Assembly: GCA_963575745.1 (NCBI GenBank)
Contig: CAUYUJ010016905.1
Location: forward strand, 177,501 to 241,500
DNA length: 64,000 nt
Reading direction: 5' to 3'
DNA from: Prorocentrum cordatum
Lineage: Eukaryota > Sar > Dinophyceae > Prorocentrales > Prorocentraceae
In this document: piece by piece, positions 55,801 through 63,875 of the stretch
Layout: every line of letters begins with the position of its first letter
How positions within the stretch are numbered: position 1 is the stretch's first letter
Position numbers and translations under genes: made by a program
The notes under the pieces: generated by a model
Database searches by the model: none
The model's input: only the letters and a program-made list of their open reading frames with translations
What the model was told of the DNA's origin: nothing

Positions 55801-56985
55801 TCCCAGAGGACCGTAGAACCTGTTCAACGCGTCCGCCCCCTCAGAGCACACGCCACCCACCGCAACTGCGGCCACCCAGTGGCGCACCTCATGGAGAGGG
55901 TTCTCGGGAGTCACGGGCCTGAGTTCCACCGTTGTCCATTCCCCGAACAGATCCTCAGCAGCGGCGAGTACGCACGCCACGCCGTCGACGGCGCATGGCT
56001 CAGTGCACTTCTCCTTTGCCCAAGGCATGTAGAAGTCAAGGAGGTCCTTGCGGTTCTCGCCTTCCCACACGTAAGGTTGACGCCCGAACCGCAAGGCAAA
56101 CAGCATGAAAGCTGAATACCCTATGTAGGAATTCTCGGACAGAATCTGCCTCAGGAGAGCCATCACGCGGTCAGGCACCGTCGCCGCCACTGCGGCCTGG
56201 ATCTTTGGCGCGTCTTCCACAGGTACACCTTTCTCTGGCGCCAGGGGTGGCGCCGCGACTCGTGGCCGCAAGGCGTCGCCAACAGGCGCCGCAACTCGTG
56301 CTGCAGCCTTTGGGTCTGGGCACGGGAAGAATGCGACCTGCGTCTTCGACCAGTTCTCTGGCAGCGGCCGCGCTGGTGGCAAGCGTGCTGGAAGTGGTGT
56401 GTCTTTGTCCGCTTCCACTCCCTCAGGAGCTTCAACCGCAATTGCGGTCTCCTGCGCAGCAGGCGGGTCTGGTGTTGCGTGCACTTGAGCTGGAGGAGCT
56501 GGAGGGACTGCTGCTGCGGGTGCTTCGGGCACAGGGGCTGCTGGAGGTTTGGGTTCTGCGGGTGCTTGTGGTGCTGGAGCTGCGTGTCCTTCTTGCGCAG
56601 GAGCTGCGAGTTCTGCTGGTGCTGCTGGTGCTATGTGCGCAGGGGCCGAGGGAGCCGCAACTGCGGTGCCGCCTGGAGCCGCAACTGCGGGTGGTGGCGT
56701 CGCGCCCGGTCGCCAAGCAGACGGCCGCAAATGAAAGCGAGGCGGCTCAGCAAGGCCGTACTGCGACGCGGGCCACTTCGCTAGGCACGGAAAATCCGCA
56801 CATGCGTGCACCTTTATCTTCTTGGGGCACGGAACGCCGCTACTGCGGCTCAAGATGTTGGCGAGCCCAGTGGTGCCATACTTCGTTTTCCTCGGTGCGC
56901 AGCCGCTGTCGTAATGGAGCCACTCCACCTCGAAATGCGTTCCGTCCTCCTCGCCATACCATGTCCGCCCCACGGGAACATCCAT
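52870..56985 (-). CDS. Giant DDE (pogo/CENP-B type) transposase-like protein
   Basis: 1371 residues, ATG at 56985 (MDVPVGRTWYGEEDG). In order: an N-terminal unit (to ~100) with FEVEWLHYDSGC; a Pro/Ala-rich linker (~100-260); a region with WVLGTVCDGNCGIDLMAMM (~405), a Cys box like that of OTU/papain-type proteases; a basic stretch (SKWFQNWRTQ, HGRRRARGNQGRP); then a DDE core: ILNWDQSPFHHNES (Asp778), ILMADDHSPHKAD (Asp905/906) and AQPVDTDLNQHVKRRY (Asp941). The spacing and the QPVD box fit DDE_1 enzymes. The C-terminal ~300 residues are acidic, then a long coiled coil (KKRLRELAREDNEVLRAL). Family members are usually 400-600 residues, so this is very large. The 12-bp motif occurs more than 20 times, read as PQLR, AVAE or RSCG, including TAVA just before QPVD. 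Confidence 0.75.
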   Translation of the reverse strand: MDVPVGRTWYGEEDGTHFEVEWLHYDSGCAPRKTKYGTTGLANILSRSSGVPCPKKIKVHACADFPCLAKWPASQYGLAEPPRFHLRPSAWRPGATPPPAVAAPGGTAVAAPSAPAHIAPAAPAELAAPAQEGHAAPAPQAPAEPKPPAAPVPEAPAAAVPPAPPAQVHATPDPPAAQETAIAVEAPEGVEADKDTPLPARLPPARPLPENWSKTQVAFFPCPDPKAAARVAAPVGDALRPRVAAPPLAPEKGVPVEDAPKIQAAVAATVPDRVMALLRQILSENSYIGYSAFMLFALRFGRQPYVWEGENRKDLLDFYMPWAKEKCTEPCAVDGVACVLAAAEDLFGEWTTVELRPVTPENPLHEVRHWVAAVAVGGVCSEGADALNRFYGPLGQWVLGTVCDGNCGIDLMAMMLQKPQNAETRKWLREELYDFGVRRWDEPWLHDMLVVTQELTLEEVRAYRSCGASGPAGPMVLHDSEGEGEPAEAPREASAPRPALMAALEWQTGVQDMGILLAMAEAMPEALQEEQIRAHALASARPKPEVAEQKRRVCPHMLRDRELVCKDLEAHARSCGWMGEGVLPRNSIASFCERFTWPKGMGVVQQRQAVSKWFQNWRTQGGHGTAGVHGRRRARGNQGRPNKAPWLEAALYEWWSHMRYSVDWKAVAKRTAVAEERPKMLARFSQSLLVTKAKQLVADYCVETMKRGGKPMVPQLRPRWWVKWRRSYGLSMKKPNRKYKVPKWLLQSRFETMILNVARVRAAAEELLGYDPHILNWDQSPFHHNESSSASKPTLAVKGGIVPLVEAHDDSRARWTANLTVSSDAEDIRSCGPPPAELMFKGGSVIAEGLAAHARSRGYPSWVSTATSEKGSYRADDVVSFLQRHLRAWPDDPQLRGKWRILMADDHSPHKADAVRRLAWQRGYVLIIHGGGTTAVAQPVDTDLNQHVKRRYIALETKALVQQMALGKHVPQLRRSDCADLMLSVLENVQLHLDAAKGFLKVGIRAPFDKSGDLEICREAAELWEAGGLRAKVDTAVAEVREECEQKRLKWSYNDVLRLIHEYEKHDATDSVLEKLGDEALGQEPGHEEGDEEGGEEEEEEVHEEHEEDEEQEEASWAEALAEQCDAAVAAPGPQGSSVSMDCVVDAEAAEQVAVATSLAETLREAEDMLRQVGMEKLAQDCRQQQHKQKKRLRELAREDNEVLRALTAQRDHEAAVVAKKRRLALEANDRTKALHDLKKQIREAEAALRAKKEAAVAVETALANKHALAQWNPEEFKIKKNRMAALDRLARGKGVLSDEQRGEWAWFKTHWDEEMCKQHKEQWPLTFAGWLQKVANDAASGNRSALSQFVHSETVRTLGGQMALVIPALA

Positions 56986-57360
56986 GAGCGGTCGCGTGGC
57001 GAACGACTCGGGCCGGGCACTCGGCTGCGGGCTACAGAACTAGGAAGAGGGAGGGGAGGAGGGAGGAGCAACTGAAGACGATGCGGAGGGGCGAAGAAGG
57101 AGGTACATTTCAACAACGCCCGCGCGGAAGCCCCAATCATCGCGCGCACAGGGTTTCGATGCTTCACTCCATGCTTCTCTAAGAAAAACGCTCGCCCACA
57201 CAAGTTGGCGCACTAAGGCGTGCACCCGTGGAACACCCTAAACCTTCCGCCTGCCTCCTCACACCGCCTCGCCCTCCGCGTGTTCACGCGCACCCAGCCA
57301 CCCCGCAACTGCGGGCACTCAGTAGCCCCACCGCAACTGCGGCCCATACGGCTTCGGGCC

Positions 57361-58359
57361 TCAGTCGAACAGACTGGGGATTTGGAGCTCGAGGTAATCC
57401 AGAGCCGCTTGCTTGCGCTGGTGCTGCGTCATGCCCTCCCACTCGTAGTCGTAGCCCTTCACCGACTGCGCCGACTGCCACTTCTTCTTTGTAAGTTTCT
57501 TCACATCCATCTCGATCCTTTTGCCCTTGTTGGCACACTCTCGCGTGATGGTCGCGACCCAAGCGCCCTTGAAGTCCCAAACGACGGTGAAGCCAGAGCC
57601 GCTCCCCTGCGCCACGGGGGAGTCGACCTCCTTTTGCTTCGCCAGCGGGGTGGCAGGGTCAACCGCCGTTGCCCAGTCCCTGTCCGCCACTGCGGCCTCG
57701 TCCTTGTCGCCGTCGTCGATGTCGGGGACACCGCCGAGGCTCACGTCGTCCACGATCATGTCGATCAGCCACCCAAGGTCTGCAGCGTCCAGCCACAACG
57801 TCCTCCGCTTGAAGCTGGCCACCCGCACGTTTCGAACGGCCGTGTCGTGCGGAAACTTCATGGGGCTCTTTGCGGGCATCTGTACGGAGTGCACAGTGGC
57901 TATGGCCGACTCCACGGCCTCGCCCCTGGGCAGGCCAGTAGTCGCCGCACGCGTTCCAGTCTTCTGCTTCTTGGCGCTGGTCGGGGTCGCTGCCTGCTTC
58001 TTCGTGGCGTCCGTGGAGCTGACCAGGGCCGACATGGGGTCATCTGCTTCGTCCCCCGCGTCGCCGTCGCTCTCCTCGTCCGCAACTGCGGCGCCGCCCT
58101 GCTTCGCGAGTTCTTTCTTCAGCGCGTCCCAGGCCTTGGAGGCCTTCAAGGCCCCTGCGGTCGGTTTACCTTTGGCGCACACCTTGAGCAGCCAAGCCTT
58201 TTGCATGTTCACGTGCACGAAGCTTATCTCTCCGAGGGGCCCTGCGTGGAGCACCTTGACATCCTTTTCGGGGATGGGGGTGGTCTGCGCAAGCCAACCT
58301 CCACGGATGCACAAGACCTTCTCAACGCACACAGGGCTCCATTCGCTCGAAGTCGGCAT
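57361..58359 (-). CDS. Unrecognised protein, 332 residues
   Basis: The first in-frame ATG is at 58359 (MPTSSEWSPVCVEKV). The frame stays open further upstream through low-complexity and palindromic repeat, but without an ATG. It contains ISFVHVNMQKAWLLKVC, an acidic segment (ESDGDAGDEADD), a Lys/Thr/Ala linker (KKQAATPTSAKKQKTG), AVRNVRVASFKRRTLWLD, IDMIVDDVSLGGVPDIDD and a C-terminus FTVVWDFKGAWVATITREC through YLELQIPSLFD. No family is recognised. The 12-bp motif is read as AAVAD at two places. It lies between the transposase-like gene (375 bp downstream) and the palindrome at 58.5 kb. Confidence 0.6.
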   Translation of the reverse strand: MPTSSEWSPVCVEKVLCIRGGWLAQTTPIPEKDVKVLHAGPLGEISFVHVNMQKAWLLKVCAKGKPTAGALKASKAWDALKKELAKQGGAAVADEESDGDAGDEADDPMSALVSSTDATKKQAATPTSAKKQKTGTRAATTGLPRGEAVESAIATVHSVQMPAKSPMKFPHDTAVRNVRVASFKRRTLWLDAADLGWLIDMIVDDVSLGGVPDIDDGDKDEAAVADRDWATAVDPATPLAKQKEVDSPVAQGSGSGFTVVWDFKGAWVATITRECANKGKRIEMDVKKLTKKKWQSAQSVKGYDYEWEGMTQHQRKQAALDYLELQIPSLFD

Positions 58360-58496
58360 GTGTGCTACTGCGCTGGACACAGCCGCAACTGCGGGCAAGG
58401 CGGAGGTGCGGGCAGTGGGGCCGCGCGCGGTTGAGCCAGATGGCGAGACGAACGCCTCCCTGGAGGGCCTCCCTCGGTCCCTGCGATCCTCGCGCC

Positions 58497-58626
58497 TCCC
58501 TGGAGGGCCTCCGCCCTCAGAATGCTTCAAAGCAGTGCCGGGGCACTGCTTTGAAGCACCTGGGTGCTTCAAAGCAGTGCCGCGGCACTGCTTTGAAGCA
58601 TTCTGAGGGCGGAGGCCCTCCAGGGC
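58497..58626. repeat. ~130-bp near-perfect palindrome with nested hairpins
   Basis: Arms of about 60-64 bp mirror each other around 58561-58562 (AAGCACC-TG-GGTGCTT centre) with one visible mismatch (GGGG against GCGG). Each arm contains its own hairpin AAAGCAGTGCC-NN-GGCACTGCTTT, the core also found at 50378-50440. The outer arms end in GGAGGGCCTCCGCCCTCAG and its complement. It can form a cruciform or a three-hairpin structure. Confidence 0.95.
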
Positions 58627-59093
58627 CTCCGCCCTCAGCCCAGGGCCCTCCAGGCCCTCCAGGGCCTCCAGGGAGGCCCTCCAGGGCCTCCAGGGCCTCC
58701 AGGGAGGCCCTCCAGGGCCTCCAGGGCCCTCCAGGCCCTCCAGGGCGGAGGCCCTCCAGGGCCTCCAGGGAGGGAGGGAGGGAGTGAGGAAATGAGTAGT
58801 TTCGGCTTCCAACTTGGGAGGAAGGGGAGAAAGGAGGAGGAGAGAGGGAGGAAGTGGAGGAAGGGCGAGGGAGGAGAGGGAGAAGGGAGGGAGGAGGTCC
58901 GTTTCGAACCTCCGTGCTCGATCGTCAGCGGTCCGCTACTGCGGCATCAGCTAACAGAAGCAGTGACACTGCAAACTACACGAGCGCTCCGCAACAGCGG
59001 TCACGCGTGCGCCCCCCCCTTCGGCCTGTTGCCCGCAACTGCGGTCACGCGAGCAAGCCGCCCTGACTGCCGCCACTGCGGCTTCTTAATTAA
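58610..59093. repeat. CTCCAGGGCC repeats, purine stretch and intergenic 12-bp motifs
   Basis: CCCTCCAGGGCCTCCAGGG-type words fill 58610-58775; GGGAGGAAGGGGAGAAAGG purine text follows to 58900. 58933-59081 carries four CCGCNACTGCGG-type motifs (one altered) in the spacer between two genes. No gene. Confidence 0.8.
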
Positions 59094-61520
59094 TTAGAGC
59101 GACATCTTCCCGCTTTCGTCGAACCCTTTCTTCGATTTCTTCGGCGCGGGCTGGCCCGAAGGCTTCCCTTTGGCCCTCTTGGCCGCGTCCGTCTTCCACG
59201 TCTCCTCGGCCGCCTTCTTCTTCGGTGCGGTTTTGGGTCTCGCCTCCCACAGGAGCTCTTCTCCTTTCTTCACGGCCGTGGTATTCACCAGCACAGGGAC
59301 ATTCACGGCGAGCACGACCCCGCCTGTCCCAGGCACGCACACCGCCAATTCTTTCGTCTCCAGCTCCATGTTGATGCGCGCAACTGCGCTTTCATTACGG
59401 CTGTTTCTCTGCTGGATCTCCTGTTCCGTGACTCTGTTGACTGCCCAGAAGACGTGCATTGTCTCTTGCGCATCCCACTTCCATGCTCTCAACCGCACAT
59501 CGTGGTCAGCCACGTCGGCGGGCGTCTTGTCCGCAGGCGGCTTGAACTCGGGGTGCAAGTAGAAGGTCGTGGGCGTGGCCCCATTTGGATCTCCTTTCAC
59601 CCAGACTTGCACGGCCACCCTCTCGGGGTGCGTGCTTGCGGCGTGCACCTTGGATGCCTTTGGGACGCACGGCCACAACTCGATGCATTTTTCGTCGTTT
59701 GCAGCGGTTGCCTTGACGGTGCGTTTCTCTGTGTCAGCGTCTTGCAACACCTCTACTTGCGCTTCCGCAACTGCGGACATGTGGCGCGCCCAAAGGCACA
59801 GCAACACTGCGCTGACCAAAGCAGGCTCCCGCCCCAGCTCCTTCGCTGCCGCTGAACGCCTCCATTCGGCGATTGGCAAAGGGAAGGATCCGCGTGGAAT
59901 GGCCGTCGTGTCCCTGCTGCGCTGGTGGTTCGTTGGTAATTGCGTCGTGGGGTCAAAGGAAATGACCGTCGGCATCAACTCGTGCTCCTCTGCGGAAGCC
60001 TTTGTCTTCCCCGCCACTGCGGGCTCATTCGGTTCTGGGCGCGGCAACGCGTTGAAATCGAACCAATCGGGCTTCCCGCCTCCGACTCCCACTTCGCCGA
60101 GGGCCTTCTCAAGGGCGTCCCGATTGGACTTCGGCTCCACCTTCCCCGTGGCCTCCGCGCAAGCGCGGAGGAGCGCCTGACGATGTCCTGGGATACTTCG
60201 TTCCTTGACGTGGGTGTCCTTCAGGTACTGCATGAAGCCGTCTGCGGTCAGTATGCACAGGTTCGCCTTGAACTCGATCGCCTTCTCAGGGCCCATGCCG
60301 TCGATGGCCTTGCTCAGCGTGAACAAGTACAAACGGAGAGCCGAGTTCATGTCGATGAGGAAGTCTCGGAACTCCTTCTTCTTCCACGATTGTTCTGGGT
60401 CAGGGCACCACACAGGAGTGTCAACGCCCCTCTTCCTCGCAGGCGCGTTCCTGTAGCATCGCATCACCACGGCAACCTTGACCCACGGCACTTCGTCGGG
60501 AAGCTCGCTGGCTGCCCCGAAGGCACCGAGCCGAAGGGCCCTTCTCCTGGAGTTCACGTAGACCTCGCAGAACTGGAGCAGCAAGGGGATGAACTGCGCT
60601 TTCGTGCTCCCGAGCCCAACAACGAACGAGAACAGCTCAATGAAGTCTGGGTCCTGAACGACTCGATCGAGTTCGTGCATGACGGAGAGCTTGACCTTGT
60701 CAAAGGCAACCTGATCCGCAACTGCGGCGTGCAGCTCCGCGTCAACAGCCTTGCACAGAACACGGAGCGCGGTGAGTTCAGTCGTTCGCAACGCAAAATC
60801 GGCTCCTTTATTGAGGGACTGGCTGATGAGCGAAGCACCAGTGGGTTCCTCGTCCATGATTTTCCAGCTAAGCACTTCCATGAGCATACCCCCCTGCACG
60901 AGTTTCTTAGCGACAGGGTCATGTTCCGCCACTGCGGCCATGTCGAGATTGCCGTCCTTATCGAGCACGCGCTTCAGCCTCGCGCTCTCGTCCTCCGTGA
61001 ACTCCATGCCTTGGGGGATGGGCCACTTGGCTCCCAGGGCGCACGCCCGCAACACGAGGCACAAGTGGGAGTGCGAACACGTCCCATACGCAACGTCTGT
61101 TCCGCAACTGCGGTCGAAGCACGCAGCGAGGTGGCCGGTCGCTTTTTCCAGATTGTACTCTGTGTACGTCTGGAACTTCGGGTCCTCCTTTTTTCTCAGC
61201 ACCAGCTCTTGTGCTGGGTACATCTGAACGCAGACACCTTCGTGGTCAGCTTCGGCTTGCGTGAATCCAGCCAGGAAGATTTTCACAGCGAGTTCCCGAA
61301 CCCTTTCCTGCTGAGGGTAGTGCCCGCCTCGGTTGCCCGTGTGCGGGGCGAGCATGAGCACAGGGAGGCGCACCTTGTCCCCTGTCCTGAATCTAGACCT
61401 CAAGGCGTTGGCCCTCTGAAAGATCCCTTGCGTTCCGCCTGGAACTGCGGCTGTCTCGTCCGCCACTGCGGCTTTCTTGTCCGCCACTGCGGCATTATCT
61501 GTGCCGACGCTGTCGTTCAT
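59094..61520 (-). CDS. Unrecognised protein, 808 residues
   Basis: ATG at 61520 (MNDSVGTDNAAVADKK); an in-frame stop lies about 50 bp further upstream, so this start is well bounded. It contains VRLPVLMLAPHTGNRGGHY, a Cys/His group (CFDRSCGTDVAYGTCSHSH), a long helical middle (VKLSVMHELDRVVQDPDF, FIPLLLQFCEVYVNSRRRA), VVMRCYRNAPARKRG, LPTNHQRSRDTTAIPRGSF, and a basic Lys-rich C-terminus (PAPKKSKKGFDESGKMSL) that could be a nuclear signal. I recognise no family and see no catalytic motif. The 12-bp motif is read mostly in one frame as AAVAD/SAVAE, three times within the first 30 residues, and once as RSCG. Composition is natural throughout and there are no introns. Confidence 0.72.
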   Translation of the reverse strand: MNDSVGTDNAAVADKKAAVADETAAVPGGTQGIFQRANALRSRFRTGDKVRLPVLMLAPHTGNRGGHYPQQERVRELAVKIFLAGFTQAEADHEGVCVQMYPAQELVLRKKEDPKFQTYTEYNLEKATGHLAACFDRSCGTDVAYGTCSHSHLCLVLRACALGAKWPIPQGMEFTEDESARLKRVLDKDGNLDMAAVAEHDPVAKKLVQGGMLMEVLSWKIMDEEPTGASLISQSLNKGADFALRTTELTALRVLCKAVDAELHAAVADQVAFDKVKLSVMHELDRVVQDPDFIELFSFVVGLGSTKAQFIPLLLQFCEVYVNSRRRALRLGAFGAASELPDEVPWVKVAVVMRCYRNAPARKRGVDTPVWCPDPEQSWKKKEFRDFLIDMNSALRLYLFTLSKAIDGMGPEKAIEFKANLCILTADGFMQYLKDTHVKERSIPGHRQALLRACAEATGKVEPKSNRDALEKALGEVGVGGGKPDWFDFNALPRPEPNEPAVAGKTKASAEEHELMPTVISFDPTTQLPTNHQRSRDTTAIPRGSFPLPIAEWRRSAAAKELGREPALVSAVLLCLWARHMSAVAEAQVEVLQDADTEKRTVKATAANDEKCIELWPCVPKASKVHAASTHPERVAVQVWVKGDPNGATPTTFYLHPEFKPPADKTPADVADHDVRLRAWKWDAQETMHVFWAVNRVTEQEIQQRNSRNESAVARINMELETKELAVCVPGTGGVVLAVNVPVLVNTTAVKKGEELLWEARPKTAPKKKAAEETWKTDAAKRAKGKPSGQPAPKKSKKGFDESGKMSL

Positions 61521-61544
61521 ATCTGTGCCGACGCTGTCCGCCAC

Positions 61545-62225
61545 TGCGGCCCGGAGCTCCGATATGGCGGACTATGGCACGACGTCCGTCGCTCAGGGTG
61601 GAGGCGTGTGTGCCAGGAGCCCAACGACCTGCTGAGCCGAATGCCTGCGGACGACTGAAGGCTCAGTTTTAATCCAAAATATCGGGCGAGAGCTTGGGGG
61701 GGGTGCAGGCTGGAGGAGGGAGGGGGGTGCAAGCTGGAGGAGGACGAGGAGGGGAAGGGGAAGGAGAGCTAGGACGGAGGTGGCGGGGGGATGCGGCCTG
61801 GAGGAGGACGAGGAGGGAGGAGGGAGGAGGGAGGAGGGAGGAGGGAGGAGGGAGGAGGGAGGAGGGACGACGACGACGACGACTGCTGACGACAGACGAC
61901 AGACTTGACGACGACGACGACCGACGACGACTGCTGACGACAGACGACAGACGCGACGACGACGACGGCAGCGACGACGACGAGGACGGACGACGACGAT
62001 GATGATGACCCAGCGCGCGCACACTTATTGCAAACTGCGGCTTCGCAACCGCGTGCTCTCCTATTATACGCAACCGCAACTGCGGCTTCGCAACCGCAAC
62101 CCCGCAACTGCGGGCTATCCTACACCGCAACATGCACTCCATCGCTAATGGGATGCACTACGCAGGCAGCAGGCGCCCAGTAGTACCGAGCTCTGTTCCG
62201 CAACTGCGGCTCCTCGGTCTTGCCG
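61545..62225. repeat. Intergenic stretch with GGAGGA and GACGAC tracts
   Basis: 61700-61865 is GGAGGAGGGAGG text and 61866-62000 is imperfect GACGACGAC. 62030-62215 then carries several CCGCAACTGCGG motifs and half-motifs (GCAACCGCAAC). This is the longest non-coding stretch of the cluster. Confidence 0.8.
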
Positions 62226-62228
62226 CAC

Positions 62229-63875
62229 TCACCGCTCGTCCGCAACTGCGGCAGATCGCGCCTCTTCGTGCTTCCGCTTGCTCGCCCGACTCTGGCGTCC
62301 GTGGCCGACGAAGACGACGTTTTGGTGGATGCCCTCGCACCAGTGCGTGCTGAAGGTCTTCTCGTTGAGCTCCTTCTGAATGACCTTGCCGATTGGGGGC
62401 AGCGCTGCCAAGCCGAGCTTTCTTCTGACTCCGCTACTGCGGTCAGGGTCATCCTCCCACTTGGGCATGTACTTCGCTGGGACCCAGCGCCGAGAGATGA
62501 TGGAGTCGCTTGTTCGATGCATCCAATCAGGGAGCCACTGGGGATCGTTCTTCGACGGCCTCCCTGCAGAATCCGTGCTGTAGTCCGCAATGCGCACGTC
62601 GCACGGGCCAATGGGGAGGACGTAATTCGGATGCATGACGCGTGTGCCCTCCACAAGGCCTCCGAACAGGGCGGGTCCAGCCCTGAGCAGCACCCCCATC
62701 GGGCAGGTGTAGCTGGCTCCGCAACTGCGGCCAAATGCTTGGAGCTGCTCAGGCGGGATGTCAAACAGGCCGCACAAGAACCGCACATCATTTTTATGGA
62801 TGGAAGCAACCGCGTCCTTGAAGAAACTTGGATGCCACGCTGTTTGTTCTGATTGCGTGATCTTCTGTTGGAGACGTTCGGTGACTGCGTGTCTGGACAC
62901 GACGGCAAAACGGATCACCGCGGCAGGATTCATGTCGGAGCCCTTCAGGCGAAAGCGCAGGATCGTGACGGCGTGGGTGGCCCCAACAACATGACCCGCA
63001 ACTGCGGTCTCTGCGATGATGTGCGGGCGCACGAGCACCACACCCGTGTCTCTGAACAGGGCAACCGTCGTCCAGTAAGGCTCCGCGGTGTTGTTTTTCA
63101 AAATGACAGCGTCTTCGACGGCAGTCCTGAGTCCAACGGGAACGTCGTAGCTGCAAGCGCCTTCGACGTTCCCCGCGCGGAACAGCTCGGGGTCCCATAC
63201 GACGAAGACGACCGCCGCAGTTTGGTGCAAGATGCACCTGAAGACATCTTCCCTTGTTGCCACCTTCGTGATGACCACCACGTTGAACACCAAAGCGATG
63301 GTGGACGGAACCCGATTGCCGTCTTCTGTACGAAGGAATCCTTCGTTCCACTTGGGGCGTTCCCCAAAGTAGTTTATCCCTGGAGGGGACCTGGTCCGCT
63401 GCTTCTTCCGCGGTGCTCCCGCATCTTCCCGCAACTGCGGTTCCGACGGAGGCCCCGCGCGACCCCGCGACTGCAGTTCTGACAGCGGCGAGCCTTCCGT
63501 GGGAGGCGGCCTTTTCCTCGGCCGCGAATCGGCCGAGGCGATTGTCTCGGCGGCTTTCTCCTGGGAGGCGGCCTCGTCTTCGGGTTGGGCGCCTCGTTTG
63601 GACTCGGCTGCGAGCAGCACGGCCGAGGGCGCACTGCTCCCAGATGAGCCGCGCGCGGCACCTGGCTCGCCGGCCACCCCCGCAACTGCGGTCTCGGTGG
63701 CGGCTCCCGTCACTGCTGGTTGGTCCTGCTGCTTCGTCGGCGTCTGCGCCCGAGGCCCCCATTTTGCCTTGGGGTCAAGTGCGCCCTGCGCAACTGCGCC
63801 TCTTCGCGCCTCCCACCAGCAGAGCTCCCACTCGCAGCGCTTATCGGCGGCGGCGGCCGATATTCCCGCGAGGAG
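62229..63875 (-). CDS. Divergent nuclease-like paralogue lacking catalytic residues; 5' end unresolved
   Basis: Open frame from a stop at 63876-63878 to the stop near 62229, with no in-frame ATG in its first half. An ATG at 63762 lies in a neighbouring frame (MGASGADADEAAG), so the start may involve a frameshift, a splice or a sequence error. The Pro/Arg/Ser-rich N-terminal part includes PRKRPPPTEG and KKQRTRSPPG. The folded part contains TIALVFNVVVITKVATRED, AAVVFVVWDPELFRAG, YWTTVALFRDTGVVLVRPH and DVRFLCGLFDIPPEQLQAFGRSCG. The last aligns in order and spacing with DVKVCMGDFNMCMFQLVSWC of the nuclease at 50.6-52.5 kb, but GDFN is replaced by GLFD and no SDH is visible. The C-terminus is basic (GRQSRASKRKHEEARS). 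I infer a non-catalytic paralogue. Confidence 0.55.
   Translation of the reverse strand, partial: LLAGISAAAADKRCEWELCWWEARRGAVAQGALDPKAKWGPRAQTPTKQQDQPAVTGAATETAVAGVAGEPGAARGSSGSSAPSAVLLAAESKRGAQPEDEAASQEKAAETIASADSRPRKRPPPTEGSPLSELQSRGRAGPPSEPQLREDAGAPRKKQRTRSPPGINYFGERPKWNEGFLRTEDGNRVPSTIALVFNVVVITKVATREDVFRCILHQTAAVVFVVWDPELFRAGNVEGACSYDVPVGLRTAVEDAVILKNNTAEPYWTTVALFRDTGVVLVRPHIIAETAVAGHVVGATHAVTILRFRLKGSDMNPAAVIRFAVVSRHAVTERLQQKITQSEQTAWHPSFFKDAVASIHKNDVRFLCGLFDIPPEQLQAFGRSCGASYTCPMGVLLRAGPALFGGLVEGTRVMHPNYVLPIGPCDVRIADYSTDSAGRPSKNDPQWLPDWMHRTSDSIISRRWVPAKYMPKWEDDPDRSSGVRRKLGLAALPPIGKVIQKELNEKTFSTHWCEGIHQNVVFVGHGRQSRASKRKHEEARSAAVADER

Noticed and set aside
57220-58606. Plus-strand ORFs of 361-404 residues opposite the 332-residue gene
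   Set aside because: Unnatural Arg/Leu/Val or Ser/Ala composition and no domain; the minus frame has natural text and an ATG.
59940-61658. A 572-residue plus-strand ORF opposite the 808-residue gene
   Set aside because: Arg/Leu/His/Val-rich antisense text; the minus frame is longer, bounded and natural.
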